Assembly: GCF_022347725.1 (NCBI RefSeq)
Contig: NZ_JAKRGB010000001.1
Location: 493,050-557,049 of the forward strand
Length of the DNA: 64,000 nucleotides
Reading direction: 5' to 3'
Source: Ruegeria sp. Ofav3-42
Lineage (GTDB): Bacteria > Pseudomonadota > Alphaproteobacteria > Rhodobacterales > Rhodobacteraceae
In this document: piece after piece, positions 1 through 9,631 of the stretch
Layout of the letters: the number at the start of each line of letters is the position of its first letter
Position numbering within the stretch: the stretch's first letter is position 1
Position numbers and translations under genes: made by a program
Notes under the pieces: model-generated
Told to the model about the DNA's origin: nothing
The model's input: only the letters and a program-made list of their open reading frames with translations
Databases searched by the model: none

Positions 1-266
1 AGCCCTGAACCTTGGGCTTTTGGAGAAACCGCCAGATTGAAGATCATCACCACGTCGTCAACACGGTCGAAAACGACAAAGCCGACGATTTCCCCGCCCG
101 CTTCTGCAACCCACGCCTGATGCGCAGCTATGTCGTCGCCGACACCTTCAGTCACGTCGGGCAGATCTGGAATGTCCCGCAAAGCATCCGCATAGGCCGC
201 GGCAATACAGGTCTTAACTGCGACCGTGTCAGTCGGGAGTGCACGTCGAAACATTATCCGGGACAT
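1..266 (-). CDS. GNAT family N-acetyltransferase (partial, C-terminus off the window)
   Basis: Read on the minus strand from an ATG at 264-266, the frame stays open to the window edge for 88 codons. It begins MSRIMFRRALPTD and runs into a stretch with VGFVVFD followed by NLAVSPKAQGSG, which is the beta4 strand and the start of the acetyl-CoA-binding Q/R-x-x-G-x-G loop of GNAT N-acetyltransferases. The remaining part of the fold lies outside the window. The substrate cannot be told; GNAT proteins acetylate amines of small molecules or proteins. It is divergent from guaA with 92 bp between the starts. A longer antisense frame over the same bases has no recognisable domain. Confidence 0.75.
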   Translation of the reverse strand, partial: MSRIMFRRALPTDTVAVKTCIAAAYADALRDIPDLPDVTEGVGDDIAAHQAWVAEAGGEIVGFVVFDRVDDVVMIFNLAVSPKAQGSG

Positions 267-358
267 CTGGCACCCTTTCCGTCGTAGTCCTGAGGCACAA
301 TTGCACAAATGACGTCATTGCGCTTGCACATGCAAGGCTTGGCACCTAATAGCCAACC

Positions 359-1918
359 ATGACCCAGACATCCCATGACCGCCTTCTGATCATCGACTTC
401 GGCAGCCAGGTTACGCAGCTTATTGCCCGCCGCCTGCGCGAACTGAATGTCTATTGCGAAATCCACCCCTATCAGAACGTCACGATGGACTTCGTGCGTG
501 AAATGGCACCGAAAGCCGTGATATTCTCGGGTGGTCCGGACAGCGTGACGCGCGAAGGTTCGCCACGTGCTCCGCAAGAGATTTTTGACTATGGCGTTCC
601 GATCCTGGGCATCTGTTATGGCCAGCAGGTGATGATGCACCAACTGGGTGGCAAAGTTGAAAGCGGGCATGGGACGGCTGAGTTCGGGCGTGCTTATGTC
701 ACTCCGAAGGAGAAGCTCGACATTCTGGATGGCTGGTTCACAGATGGGGACGAGCAGGTCTGGATGAGCCACGGCGACCACGTCAGTGAAATCGCGCCCG
801 GTTTTGACGTCTACGGCACCTCGCCCAACGCGCCCTTCGCGATCACCGCGGACAGCAAGCGACACTTCTATGCGGTCCAGTTCCACCCCGAAGTGCATCA
901 CACCCCCAAAGGTGCGAAGCTGTACGAGAACTTCGTCAAGCTGGCCGGGTTCAAAGGCGACTGGACCATGGGCGCTTATCGCGACGAGATGATCCGCAAG
1001 ATTCGCGAGCAGGTTGGCGACAAAAAGGTCATCTGCGGTCTGTCCGGCGGCGTCGATAGCTCGGTCGCGGCGATCCTGATCCACGAGGCGATCGGCGATC
1101 AGCTGACCTGTGTGTTTGTCGACCACGGCCTGCTGCGCAAAAACGAGGCCGAGGAAGTCGTCGGTATGTTCCGCGACAACTACAACATCCAACTGATTCA
1201 CGCGGATGAAAGCGAGCTGTTCCTTGGTGAGCTTGAAGGTCAGAGCGACCCTGAAACCAAGCGTAAGATCATCGGCAAGCTGTTCATCGACGTTTTCCAG
1301 AAGCACGCCGACACCATCGATGGCGCTGAGTTCCTGGCCCAAGGCACTCTGTATCCGGACGTCATTGAATCGGTGTCCTTCTCGGGCGGCCCCTCGGTTA
1401 CTATCAAATCGCACCACAACGTAGGCGGTCTGCCTGAAAAGATGGGCCTGAAGCTCGTCGAACCGCTGCGCGAGTTGTTCAAGGACGAGGTCCGCGCGCT
1501 GGGTCGCGAGTTGGGCCTGCCGCAGAGCTTTATCGGCCGTCACCCCTTCCCCGGACCCGGGCTTGCGATTCGTTGCCCTGGTGAGATCACCCGCGAAAAA
1601 CTGGACATCCTGCGCGAAGCAGATGCCGTCTATATCGACCAAATCCGCAAACACGGCCTCTACGACGATATCTGGCAGGCCTTCGTAGCCATTCTGCCGG
1701 TGCGCACCGTTGGCGTCATGGGCGACGGACGTACCTATGACTACGCCTGCGCCTTGCGCGCGGTCACATCCGTTGATGGTATGACCGCCGACTATTACCC
1801 GTTCAGCCATGAATTCCTCGGCGAAACGGCGACGCGGATCATCAACGAGGTCAAAGGCATCAACAGATGTACTTATGACATCACATCCAAACCACCGGGA
1901 ACCATCGAGTGGGAATGA
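359..1918 (+). CDS. guaA: GMP synthase (glutamine-hydrolysing)
   Basis: GuaA converts XMP, ATP and glutamine to GMP, the last step of guanine nucleotide synthesis in the cytoplasm. At 519 residues it has the usual length. The N-terminal class I amidotransferase domain carries the nucleophile Cys86 in GICYGQQ and the His176/Glu178 pair in QFHPEV. The ATP-pyrophosphatase domain has the P-loop SGGVDSS at 229-235. The C-terminal dimerisation domain holds the conserved [13 protein letters not shown] stretch and ends PPGTIEWE, as in other GuaA proteins. It stands alone, with a strong terminator just after the stop codon. Confidence 0.98.
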   Translation: MTQTSHDRLLIIDFGSQVTQLIARRLRELNVYCEIHPYQNVTMDFVREMAPKAVIFSGGPDSVTREGSPRAPQEIFDYGVPILGICYGQQVMMHQLGGKVESGHGTAEFGRAYVTPKEKLDILDGWFTDGDEQVWMSHGDHVSEIAPGFDVYGTSPNAPFAITADSKRHFYAVQFHPEVHHTPKGAKLYENFVKLAGFKGDWTMGAYRDEMIRKIREQVGDKKVICGLSGGVDSSVAAILIHEAIGDQLTCVFVDHGLLRKNEAEEVVGMFRDNYNIQLIHADESELFLGELEGQSDPETKRKIIGKLFIDVFQKHADTIDGAEFLAQGTLYPDVIESVSFSGGPSVTIKSHHNVGGLPEKMGLKLVEPLRELFKDEVRALGRELGLPQSFIGRHPFPGPGLAIRCPGEITREKLDILREADAVYIDQIRKHGLYDDIWQAFVAILPVRTVGVMGDGRTYDYACALRAVTSVDGMTADYYPFSHEFLGETATRIINEVKGINRCTYDITSKPPGTIEWE

Positions 1919-1922
1919 TCAG

Positions 1923-1950
1923 AAAGCCGGGCACTGTCCCGGCTTTTATT
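1923..1950 (+). terminator. Rho-independent terminator of guaA
   Basis: A perfect 9-bp stem AAAGCCGGG/CCCGGCTTT with loop CACTGT runs from 1923 to 1946 and continues into a T-rich tail, four bases after the guaA stop codon. Confidence 0.9.
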
Positions 1951-2015
1951 ATTTCACCTCGTCCAAAATTCTATATCTATCAAACTGATATCGAGGGGAG
2001 TTCACAGGTATAGGA

Positions 2016-2921
2016 ATGGACACCGCCAAACCACAAATTGGTAAGGCCGCGCTCTGGATGACCGGGGCGATCGCCTCATTCTCATCCATGGCCGTAGCTG
2101 GCCGCGAGCTGAGCGTGACGCACGACACGTTCGAAATCATGTTCTACCGCAGCCTCGTGGGGATTTTCGTGGTCGCCATGGTCCTGACTACAACACGGAA
2201 ATGGCATCAGGTCTCAACCGAACACCTAAGCCTGCACGGGATTCGGAACGTCCTGCATTTCACCGGACAGAACCTCTGGTTTTATGCAGTCAGTGTCATC
2301 CCGCTGGCGCAGGTTTTTGCGCTGGAATTCACCCAACCGATCTGGGTGATCCTGCTTTCGCCGCTGCTGTTGAAGGAACGCCTGACAACAGTTCGTGTCA
2401 TGTCAGCGCTCATTGGGTTTGCGGGCATCTTGCTGGTTGCCCGCCCAGGAGCAGTACCGCTGAGCCCCGGTGTGCTTACAGCTGCGCTGTCCGCCGTTTT
2501 TTTCGCTTTGACAACGATATCGACAAAGTCCCTGACCCGCTTTGCAAGTATCGGATGCATCATGTTCTGGTTGACGGTCATGCAGGCCGGTCTGGGACTG
2601 GTCGCGGCAGGGATCGACGGGCAAATCACCCTACCCTCGGCAAGTACGGCGCCGTTTCTGTTGCTGGTCGGCCTGGCCGGGCTTCTGGCGCATTATTGCA
2701 TCACCAACGCGCTCGCGATTGCTCCGGCGACCGTCGTGGTGCCCTTCGACTTTGCCCGCCTACCGACAATCGCAGTGGTCGGTATGGTTCTGTACCATGA
2801 ACCGCTGGATCACTGGACCTTATTGGGGGCGGCCGTGATCTTTTCCGGCATCTTCCTGAACGTTCAGGCAGAGAATCGTAACAGTTTGGCAACACTCTCG
2901 CGGGACACTCAACACAAGTAA
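2016..2921 (+). CDS. EamA/DMT family transporter
   Basis: A 301-residue hydrophobic protein with about ten predicted membrane helices arranged as two EamA repeats, typical of the drug/metabolite transporter superfamily in the inner membrane. The first repeat contains the FYRSLVG segment and the second the PFDFARLP segment found in RhaT/EamA-type exporters of Rhodobacteraceae. The substrate is unknown; relatives export amino acids or metabolites. It is preceded by the guaA terminator and followed by a 119-bp gap, so it is probably a single-gene unit. The ATG at 2016 follows TATAGGA, a weak ribosome-binding site. Confidence 0.85.
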   Translation: MDTAKPQIGKAALWMTGAIASFSSMAVAGRELSVTHDTFEIMFYRSLVGIFVVAMVLTTTRKWHQVSTEHLSLHGIRNVLHFTGQNLWFYAVSVIPLAQVFALEFTQPIWVILLSPLLLKERLTTVRVMSALIGFAGILLVARPGAVPLSPGVLTAALSAVFFALTTISTKSLTRFASIGCIMFWLTVMQAGLGLVAAGIDGQITLPSASTAPFLLLVGLAGLLAHYCITNALAIAPATVVVPFDFARLPTIAVVGMVLYHEPLDHWTLLGAAVIFSGIFLNVQAENRNSLATLSRDTQHK

Positions 2922-3040
2922 CGCACGGTCACGTGTTGACGATAAAGTAAACCTTAAGAAAGTATCGAGCACCACAATGCAGGTCAGTCTGCACCACATT
3001 TTTTCAGGCACTGACCTTCAGGCATCAGAGGGAGGAAGTA

Positions 3041-4165
3041 ATGAAGAAAGCGCTATTACAGGCGTGCGCGGTATGCGTTGGCGCAACAGGAGCTTACGCG
3101 GGCGGTCTGGACCGCAGCGGCCAGGGCGTCAACATTTTGTTTGAGGAAGGTTCTGTCGTGCAGTTCCGTTTGGGGTACGCAAACCCTGACGTGAGCGGTC
3201 AGCAGAACGGTGTCGACTCCGGAAACATCGCCAAAAGCTTCTGGACCCCACATCTGGCATACAAGCATTCGTTCACTGATCAGCTGGACTTCGCACTAAT
3301 CTATGACGAACCGTTTGGTGCTGACGTCGAATATCCGTCGAACTATCCGTTGTCGCGGAACCCCACGGCACCCGCTGGTGGTCGGACCGACGTCCTGCGT
3401 GCCAAGGCGGATGTTGATGCGATCACAGCCTTGCTTCGCTACAAGTTCGACGGCGGCTTCAGCGCTATCGGCGGTATCCGTGCACAGCGTGCCAAGGCGA
3501 ACGTCGCTGTCCCGGTGGTTGCAGGCTATGAATTCGAGTCCGGTTCTGAGATTGATTTCGGCTATGTCGTAGGTGTCGCTTGGGAACGCCCCGACATCGC
3601 AGCGCGTGTGGCTCTGACCTACAACTCGAAAATCACGCATGATTTCGACTCGACGGAATCCATCAACCGCGTGCCGCCCATTCCGGCCGCGCTTGTGACC
3701 GCACAAACCGAAACCGAAGTTGTTACACCTCAGTCGGTAAACTTGGACTTCCAGACCGGTGTAGCGCCTAAAACTTTGCTGTTCGGATCGATCCGCTGGG
3801 TTGACTGGCCGCAGACTGTTCTGGCCCCGCCGGTTTACACCGCCGCCGCAAGACAGAACCTTGTTGACTATTCAACCGACACGTTCACCTACACGCTTGG
3901 CTTGGGCTACAAATTCACCGAGGAATTTTCAGGCGCGATCTCAGCGGGTTATGAAACATCCTCGGATGAGCCGGTTTCAAACCTCGGCCCGACCGACGGG
4001 TTCTGGAGCCTTGGCGTGGGTGGCACCTACACCTTTGAACAGGCGCAGATTTCGGGCGGTATTCGGTACACCGATATCGGCGATGCTACCACCACCACGG
4101 GTGGCCAGTTCTCAGGTAACTCGGCGTGGAGCGTGGGTCTGCAGCTGACATATTCGCTGAACTGA
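3041..4165 (+). CDS. OmpP1/FadL-family outer membrane transport protein
   Basis: A 374-residue outer membrane beta-barrel protein. It has a signal peptide (residues 1-20, ending GAYA), then the GLDRSGQG N-terminal plug segment typical of the FadL/TodX/OmpP1 family, and ends with the aromatic C-terminal strand LQLTYSLN. FadL relatives carry long-chain fatty acids or other hydrophobic compounds across the outer membrane by lateral diffusion; the ligand here cannot be told. A very strong GGGAGGAA ribosome-binding site precedes the ATG, fitting an abundant porin-like protein, and a terminator follows 23 bp after the stop. Confidence 0.88.
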   Translation: MKKALLQACAVCVGATGAYAGGLDRSGQGVNILFEEGSVVQFRLGYANPDVSGQQNGVDSGNIAKSFWTPHLAYKHSFTDQLDFALIYDEPFGADVEYPSNYPLSRNPTAPAGGRTDVLRAKADVDAITALLRYKFDGGFSAIGGIRAQRAKANVAVPVVAGYEFESGSEIDFGYVVGVAWERPDIAARVALTYNSKITHDFDSTESINRVPPIPAALVTAQTETEVVTPQSVNLDFQTGVAPKTLLFGSIRWVDWPQTVLAPPVYTAAARQNLVDYSTDTFTYTLGLGYKFTEEFSGAISAGYETSSDEPVSNLGPTDGFWSLGVGGTYTFEQAQISGGIRYTDIGDATTTTGGQFSGNSAWSVGLQLTYSLN

Positions 4166-4188
4166 TCCGCACACGCGTGATGACATTG

Positions 4189-4215
4189 AAACCCCGCCAA
4201 ATCGGCGGGGTTTTT
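4189..4215 (+). terminator. Rho-independent terminator of the FadL-type porin gene
   Basis: Stem AAACCCCGCC/GGCGGGGTTT around the 5-nt loop AAATC, followed by further T residues. Confidence 0.9.
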
Positions 4216-4267
4216 CTTTGCGCAAGTTTCGGGTCGATCAATCGCTTGAGTAATGTGAGAACGGGGC

Positions 4268-5164
4268 ATGGAACCACAAAAACACCTGTCTCCAAGAGCT
4301 TGGGCCGAACTGTTACTCCTCGGATTGATCTGGGGCGCCTCATTCATCTCTATCCGAATCGCGCTGGACACGATCCCGGTAATGACCTCGGTATTGCACC
4401 GTGTCTTCTGGGCGATGCTGGCATTGTGGATCGTTGTCTGGGTCAGGAAACTGGAGGTTCCGACAAGTCCGCATATCTGGGGTGCGTTCCTGATTATGGG
4501 CCTGCTCAACAATGCAATTCCATTTTCGCTCATGGCGTGGGGGCAGCTTTACATCGAGACGGGCCTGACCTCGATCCTGAATGCAGCGACAGCCGTGTTT
4601 GGCGTCCTGATCGCCGCGATGTTCTTCAAGGACGAGCGCTTGACCCTTGCGCGTGGATTAGGTGTCGGGCTGGGCTTTTTGGGCGTTGCCATTGCAATTG
4701 GTCTTCAGAACTTTGCCACGTTCGACCTTCAAAGCGCTGCGCAATTGGCGATAATCGCAGGTACCGTTTCCTACGCATTTGCCAGCGCCTGGGCGCGGAG
4801 CAAACTGTCCGGCCTGTCGCCCATCGTCGCGGCCGCCGGGATGCTGACCGGTTCAACCCTGTTGATACTGCCAGTGACGCTCGTCACCGACGGCCTCCCC
4901 ACTTTGAATCTGCCGGTGATAACCTGGACGGCCATTGCCTACTACGCACTGATCGCGACGGCCGGAGCGTACCTGCTGTACTACCGTGTCCTTGCGATGG
5001 CCGGCGCGGGGAACCTGATGCTGGTGACGCTTGTCATACCGCCAGTGGCCATCGTTCTGGGCGCGCTATTGCGGGACGAGGCCCTACCACCGCAGGCATT
5101 TTTTGGCTTTGCAACACTGGCAGTTGGGCTTTTGATCCTGAACCGGTCCCGCACACGCGATTGA
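4268..5164 (+). CDS. EamA/DMT family transporter
   Basis: A 298-residue inner-membrane protein with two EamA repeats and about ten helices. The first loop has the GLIWGASFISI signature seen in RhaT/EamA exporters, and the charged FFKDERL segment ends the first repeat. It is unlike the transporter at 2016 in sequence, so the two are not a recent duplication. Substrate unknown. It follows the porin terminator and is probably transcribed on its own or with the P-loop gene 49 bp downstream. Confidence 0.87.
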   Translation: MEPQKHLSPRAWAELLLLGLIWGASFISIRIALDTIPVMTSVLHRVFWAMLALWIVVWVRKLEVPTSPHIWGAFLIMGLLNNAIPFSLMAWGQLYIETGLTSILNAATAVFGVLIAAMFFKDERLTLARGLGVGLGFLGVAIAIGLQNFATFDLQSAAQLAIIAGTVSYAFASAWARSKLSGLSPIVAAAGMLTGSTLLILPVTLVTDGLPTLNLPVITWTAIAYYALIATAGAYLLYYRVLAMAGAGNLMLVTLVIPPVAIVLGALLRDEALPPQAFFGFATLAVGLLILNRSRTRD

Positions 5165-5213
5165 CGCCGCCCCCTACCCGTTTTAGCTAGGTCAGAAAAA
5201 GGGACAGCGGACG

Positions 5214-6086
5214 ATGATCTACAGCTCAGCAAAAGACTGGCGCGATGCACCGCGAAAAAAGGTGCTGTTCTTCGGCATGTCCGGGCTGGGGAAAACCTAC
5301 GTGTCAAACGTACTGCGCGATTCCGGGGACTGGTTTCACTACTCGATCGATTACCGCATCGGAACGCGCTATATGGGCGAATACATCATCGACAACGCCA
5401 AGGCTCAGGCAATGAAGGTCCCATTCCTTCGCGATCTGCTACTGTCGGATTCGATTTATATCGGATCGAATATCTCTTTCGAAAATCTGACGCCGGTTGC
5501 AACCTATTTGGGCAAGCCGGGCGACCCTGCATTGGGCGGTCTGGAGCTGACCGAATATCGTCGCAGGCAGGAGCAGTTCCGGCTCGCGGAAATCCACGCC
5601 CTCCTCGACACTGAGTACTTCATCGACCGTGCACAACGTCTGTACCAGTATCCGCATTTTATTTGCGATACCGGCGGGTCAATTTGTGAGTGGGTCGATC
5701 CAAACGACCCCGCCGATCACGTGCTGTCAGAACTGTCCCGGCAGACCCTTATGATCTGGATTAAGGGCGACGAGGATCACACGGCGGAACTGATCCGCCG
5801 TTTCGACAAGGCGCCCAAGCCGATGTCCTACCAGCCCGAGTTTCTGACCAGGGTTTGGGATGAATACCTCGCCCAGCACGACTGCGCGGCCCAGGAGGTC
5901 GACCCGGATGCCTTCATCCGCTGGACCTATGCACGGGCACTGGCGCACCGTCAGCCGCGCTATCAGGCCATGGCCGACAATTGGGGTGTCACCGTCACCG
6001 CCGATGACATGCACAAGGTCCGCGACGCGGGTGATTTCGATGAGTTGATCGAACGCACCCTTGAGACCCGGCCCAACCGGGCTTAA
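5214..6086 (+). CDS. P-loop NTPase of unknown function, next to metA
   Basis: A 290-residue soluble protein with a Walker A motif GMSGLGKT near residues 22-29, preceded by the hydrophobic strand KVLFFG. It has an HFICDTGGSI strand near residue 150 that could be Walker B, and an LMIWIKGDEDH strand near residue 182. This is the layout of a small nucleoside/shikimate-kinase-like P-loop fold, but I recognise no substrate signature. It lies 39 bp upstream of metA on the same strand. No membrane segment or signal peptide is seen. A kinase or GTP/ATP-dependent switch are both possible; the family assignment stops at P-loop NTPase. Confidence 0.8.
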   Translation: MIYSSAKDWRDAPRKKVLFFGMSGLGKTYVSNVLRDSGDWFHYSIDYRIGTRYMGEYIIDNAKAQAMKVPFLRDLLLSDSIYIGSNISFENLTPVATYLGKPGDPALGGLELTEYRRRQEQFRLAEIHALLDTEYFIDRAQRLYQYPHFICDTGGSICEWVDPNDPADHVLSELSRQTLMIWIKGDEDHTAELIRRFDKAPKPMSYQPEFLTRVWDEYLAQHDCAAQEVDPDAFIRWTYARALAHRQPRYQAMADNWGVTVTADDMHKVRDAGDFDELIERTLETRPNRA

Positions 6087-6125
6087 TTACCGCTCTTACA
6101 CTGTTTCTCCAAAGGCTTGCACCTG

Positions 6126-7043
6126 ATGCCAATCAAGATTCCTTCCGACCTACCTGCATACGACGTTCTCACCAACGAGGGCGTCATGGTCATGGCAGAG
6201 GATCAGGCGATGCGTCAGGACATCCGCCCCTTGCGGATCGGGTTGCTTAACCTGATGCCCAAGAAGATCCAGACCGAGAACCAGTTCGCGCGATTGATCG
6301 GAGCGACCCCGCTGCAGATTGATCTGTCGCTGATCCGCATGACCGAACATCGGACCCGGAACACCGCCGCAGATCATATGGCCGAGTTCTACCATCCCTT
6401 TCAGGAGATAAAGGATCAGAAATTTGACGGCCTGATCATCACCGGCGCGCCGATCGAGCATCTGGAATTCGATGACGTCACCTATTGGGACGAAATCACC
6501 GAAGTATTTGAGTGGACCCAAACGAGCGTCCATTCGACCTTTGGCGTCTGCTGGGGTGGCATGGCGATGATCAACCATTTCCATGGCGTTCGGAAACATA
6601 TGCTGGACGCCAAGGCATTTGGGTGCTTTCGTCATCAAAACCTTTCCCCCGCATCTCCGTTCCTGCGAGGGTTTTCGGACGATTGCGTGATTCCGGTCAG
6701 CCGATGGACTGAAATGAAACAGGCTGAGATCGACACCGCCCCCGGTCTGACGACCCTGTTGGGCAGCGATGAGGTTGGTCCTTGTCTGGTCGAGGACCCC
6801 TCGCATCGTGCGATCTATATCTTCAACCACTTCGAGTATGACAGCGATACGTTGAAGCAGGAATATGACCGTGACGTCTCGAACGGAACGCCGATAAACG
6901 TACCGATCAATTACTACCCCGAAGACGATCCCTCTCAACCGCCACAGAACAGGTGGCGCAGCCACGCGCATTTGCTCTACGGCAATTGGATCAACGAGAT
7001 TTACCAGTCCACACCGTTCAATATGGAAGACATTGGCCGTTAA
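6126..7043 (+). CDS. metA: Homoserine O-acyltransferase MetA, probably acetyl-CoA dependent
   Basis: MetA activates homoserine for methionine synthesis. The ATG at 6126 gives [11 protein letters not shown], the family's normal start; an in-frame TTG at 6117 adds only three residues. With this start the numbering matches the E. coli enzyme: Cys142 nucleophile in FGVCWGG, and His235 and Glu237 in NHFEYD. Residue 111 is glutamate (GAPIEHLEF), where E. coli MetA has glycine. Work on MetA enzymes linked Glu111 to acetyl-CoA use and Gly111 to succinyl-CoA use, so I predict homoserine O-acetyltransferase activity despite the usual succinyltransferase label. Length, 305 residues, is normal. Confidence 0.95.
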   Translation: MPIKIPSDLPAYDVLTNEGVMVMAEDQAMRQDIRPLRIGLLNLMPKKIQTENQFARLIGATPLQIDLSLIRMTEHRTRNTAADHMAEFYHPFQEIKDQKFDGLIITGAPIEHLEFDDVTYWDEITEVFEWTQTSVHSTFGVCWGGMAMINHFHGVRKHMLDAKAFGCFRHQNLSPASPFLRGFSDDCVIPVSRWTEMKQAEIDTAPGLTTLLGSDEVGPCLVEDPSHRAIYIFNHFEYDSDTLKQEYDRDVSNGTPINVPINYYPEDDPSQPPQNRWRSHAHLLYGNWINEIYQSTPFNMEDIGR

Positions 7044-7986
7044 AGCTCTCATAGCTCTCGGCCTTGTCTTGTCGGGCCTCGTTCTGCTGACCGCCTGGCG
7101 GGCAGCACAGAACGAAGCCGAGGCCGAGGCCAGCTTTCCGCCTGAAGGTCAGATCGTAATGGTCGACGATATAGCGGTGCATGCGGTTGTCATGGGGGAA
7201 GGCCCTGATGTGGTATTACTCCACGGGTCCAGCGGTAACACCCGCGACATGACATTCGCGCTGGCTCCGATTTTGGCGGAAAACTTCCGCGTAATCACGT
7301 TCGACCGACCCGGATTAGGCTATAGCGACAGCTTCAACCCCGACGGCGAGACGATTGAAGAGCAAGCATTAATCCTGCAAAAAGCTGCCGCGCAACTCGG
7401 CGCCGAAAAACCCATTGTCGCAGGTCAAAGCTATGGCGGTTCAGTGTCGCTGGCCTGGGCCGTTACTCGCCCTGACAACATATCGGCTCTGGTCCTGATC
7501 GCGCCAGCTGCCATCCCTTGGGAAACGCCGTTGGATGGCTTCAACCAAATCGCATCCACGACTGCGGGTAATGCCCTTGCCCTGCCCCTGATCACAGCGT
7601 TCGTCCCGGAGTGGTACGTAGAAAGCGCGCTGGACCGGGTCTTTGCCCCGCAGACCGCGCCTGAAGGATATGCCGCACATTTCGGCCCGGGTCTGACCAT
7701 GCGGCGCGCCTCGATGCACGCCAATGCCAAACAGCGGGCGAACCTGTTGGACGAGGTCCGCGCGCTGCAACCGCGGTATGGCGAGATTTCCATGCCCACT
7801 GAAATCGTTCACGGAACGGCGGATACCACCGTGGGCTTGGACTGGCACTCTGAACGTCTGATTGAACAAATACCCGGCGCGGAACTGATCGAACTTCCGG
7901 GTATCGGCCACATGCCGCAGGTTGTAGCCGCCCCCGAGGTTGCACTGGCAATCGACCGCGCCGCCCAACGAGCGGGTTTGCGTTAG
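7033..7986 (+). CDS. Membrane-anchored alpha/beta hydrolase
   Basis: A 317-residue protein with one N-terminal hydrophobic segment (about residues 4-22) followed by an alpha/beta-hydrolase domain. The HGSSGNTR oxyanion region is at about 65, the nucleophile elbow GQSYGGS near 136, the acid in HGTADTT and the histidine in GIGHMPQ near the C-terminus. The anchor suggests that the catalytic domain lies in the periplasm. The likely start is a TTG at 7033 that overlaps the metA stop, giving translational coupling; no good ATG precedes the hydrophobic segment. Substrate unknown. The overlap with metA recalls clusters where MetA neighbours a hydrolase, but this one lacks MetX features. Confidence 0.82.
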   Translation: MAVKALIALGLVLSGLVLLTAWRAAQNEAEAEASFPPEGQIVMVDDIAVHAVVMGEGPDVVLLHGSSGNTRDMTFALAPILAENFRVITFDRPGLGYSDSFNPDGETIEEQALILQKAAAQLGAEKPIVAGQSYGGSVSLAWAVTRPDNISALVLIAPAAIPWETPLDGFNQIASTTAGNALALPLITAFVPEWYVESALDRVFAPQTAPEGYAAHFGPGLTMRRASMHANAKQRANLLDEVRALQPRYGEISMPTEIVHGTADTTVGLDWHSERLIEQIPGAELIELPGIGHMPQVVAAPEVALAIDRAAQRAGLR

Positions 7987-8035
7987 GCTTGCAGCTAATC
8001 CATAGTAGGATATGGATTTTATGGCGAGGTAACTC

Positions 8036-8905
8036 ATGGCCCGTTCCGAAAAAGGCTCCATTGAAAAGTATTTTCGCAAAGACGCGCCCAAAGACGTGCG
8101 CACCGCAATCGAAAACGCCAAGAAAGACGACATTCTGAACCCAACATACCCTTACGACGAAAAAATCAAGCGTAAGGACTATGACCAGCAGATCGAACTG
8201 CTGCAGATCGAACTGGTCAAGATGCAATCCTGGGTCAAAGAAACGGGCCACCGCGTCGCCATTATTTTCGAAGGTCGCGACGCAGCCGGAAAAGGCGGAA
8301 CGATCAAACGGTTTCGCGAAAACCTTAACCCTCGAGGTGCCCGGAACGTCGCACTAAGCAAGCCTTCGGATATCGAACGCAGCCAATGGTATTTTCAACG
8401 TTATCTCTCGCATCTTCCTGCGGCGGGTGAAATCGTGTTCTTTGACCGCAGTTGGTACAATCGCGGTGTGGTTGAGAACGTCTTTGGTTTTTGCGAACCC
8501 GAAGAACGTGAGCGGTTTTTCCGGCAAGTGCTGCCACTGGAGACCGGTCTGGTTAACGACGGGATCAAGCTGTTCAAATTCTGGCTCAACGTTGGGCGCG
8601 CCGAACAGCTCAACCGGTTTCTGGCACGTGAATCAGATCCGCTAAAGCAATGGAAACTCAGCCCAATCGACGTTGCAGGTCTCAGCAAGTGGGACGAGTA
8701 TACGCAGTCGATCTCGGAAACCCTCACTCGCAGCCATTCGGAACATTGCCCCTGGACCATCGTCCGCTCTGACGACAAGAAACGCGCCCGGCTGGCGGCC
8801 ATTCGTACCGTGCTGCATGCATTGGATTATGACGAAAAGGACAAGAAGGCGATCGGCAAGAACGATCCCCTTATCTGCGGCGGCCCTGAAATTTGGGATT
8901 CATGA
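8036..8905 (+). CDS. ppk2: Polyphosphate kinase 2
   Basis: PPK2 moves phosphate between polyphosphate and nucleotides, usually making GTP or ATP from polyphosphate. This 289-residue protein is a single-domain class I-type member with Walker [10 protein letters not shown] (80-88) and Walker [10 protein letters not shown] (Asp137, Arg138). It also has the GVVENVFGF lid region and the family's C-terminal [17 protein letters not shown] block. A GAGG ribosome-binding site precedes the ATG. It follows the hydrolase gene by 49 bp and may be cotranscribed. Nucleotide preference cannot be fixed from sequence alone. Confidence 0.96.
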   Translation: MARSEKGSIEKYFRKDAPKDVRTAIENAKKDDILNPTYPYDEKIKRKDYDQQIELLQIELVKMQSWVKETGHRVAIIFEGRDAAGKGGTIKRFRENLNPRGARNVALSKPSDIERSQWYFQRYLSHLPAAGEIVFFDRSWYNRGVVENVFGFCEPEERERFFRQVLPLETGLVNDGIKLFKFWLNVGRAEQLNRFLARESDPLKQWKLSPIDVAGLSKWDEYTQSISETLTRSHSEHCPWTIVRSDDKKRARLAAIRTVLHALDYDEKDKKAIGKNDPLICGGPEIWDS

Positions 8906-8985
8906 TGACAAATTCACGCCTTATGGCTGCTGAGCATTGGACGAATGCCGGCACGTGGATTATGTCTTGGTTCCCCAAGGCTTAA
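8902..8985 (+). CDS. Possible 27-residue small protein coupled to ppk2
   Basis: An ATG at 8902 overlaps the ppk2 stop codon (ATGA) and opens a frame of 27 codons ending at TAA 8985. The product would be [17 protein letters not shown]... with three Trp residues and a C-terminal WFPKA. The overlap would allow translation by termination-reinitiation. No family is recognised and chance is a real alternative. Confidence 0.2.
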   Translation: MMTNSRLMAAEHWTNAGTWIMSWFPKA

Positions 8986-9009
8986 ACAAAAAAGGCTCCT
9001 GACTCAGGG

Positions 9010-9624
9010 ATGACGAAACGCGGCTATCACCACGGCAATCTCAAACAAGCCCTGATCGAGGCCGCGCTGTCGCTGATCGAAGAAAAGGGTCCGACCGGCT
9101 TTACCCTGTCCGAGGCCGCAAAAACCGCCGGGGTGACGCCTGCCGCAGTCTATAGGCATTTTCAGGGCCGCGAGGATCTGATCGCCGAGGCCGCACGGCA
9201 AGGGTTCGAAATGTTCGCGGACCTGATGCAATATGCTTACGACAAGGGCCAACCTTCGGCTCTGGCAGCATTCGAGGCCACCGGACGTGCTTATCTGGCT
9301 TTTGCCCGCAAACACCCCGGCCACTACATCGCGATGTTCGAAAGCGGGATATCCGTCAATCGCACGCCTGAATTGGCACTTGCCGCGAACCGAGCTAAAA
9401 ACGTCTTGGAAAAGGCCGCATCAGACCTTTCACAGCATATCCCGCCAGACAAACGCCCGCCTGCTTCGATGTTCAGTGCCCATATCTGGGCCATGAGCCA
9501 CGGGGTTGTTGAGCTTTATGCGCGCAACACAGGCGCCAGTTCGCCTTTTTCACCCGAAGATTTGTTGGAAAGCGGTATCGGAATCTATTTGCGGGGCCTT
9601 GGCCTGGTGCCGCAAGACGATTGA
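9010..9624 (+). CDS. TetR/AcrR family transcriptional regulator
   Basis: A 204-residue repressor-type protein. Residues 1-60 form the TetR DNA-binding domain with the helix-turn-helix TLSEAAKTAGVTPAAVYRHFQGREDLI; the start MTKRGYHHGNLKQALI is typical of the subfamily with a WHG-type (TetR_C_33) ligand domain, seen here as the C-terminal HIWAMSHGVVELYA segment. Ligand and targets are unknown. It lies between ppk2 and a convergent cyclase gene, so it may control ppk2, itself or a distant gene. Confidence 0.92.
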   Translation: MTKRGYHHGNLKQALIEAALSLIEEKGPTGFTLSEAAKTAGVTPAAVYRHFQGREDLIAEAARQGFEMFADLMQYAYDKGQPSALAAFEATGRAYLAFARKHPGHYIAMFESGISVNRTPELALAANRAKNVLEKAASDLSQHIPPDKRPPASMFSAHIWAMSHGVVELYARNTGASSPFSPEDLLESGIGIYLRGLGLVPQDD

Positions 9625-9631
9625 GCGCACG

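Noticed and set aside
254..1810. Long minus-strand open frame of 518 codons opposite guaA
   Set aside because: It is antisense to a full-length GuaA with all catalytic motifs; the product has no recognisable domain and reflects codon bias of GC-rich DNA.
6150..7052. 300-codon minus-strand frame opposite metA
   Set aside because: Antisense to a complete MetA; no conserved motif, only mirrored codon usage.
9010..9624. Regulation of the globin-cyclase unit by the neighbouring TetR protein
   Set aside because: The genes converge and the promoter of the globin gene is over 1.4 kb away; nothing in the sequence supports a link.
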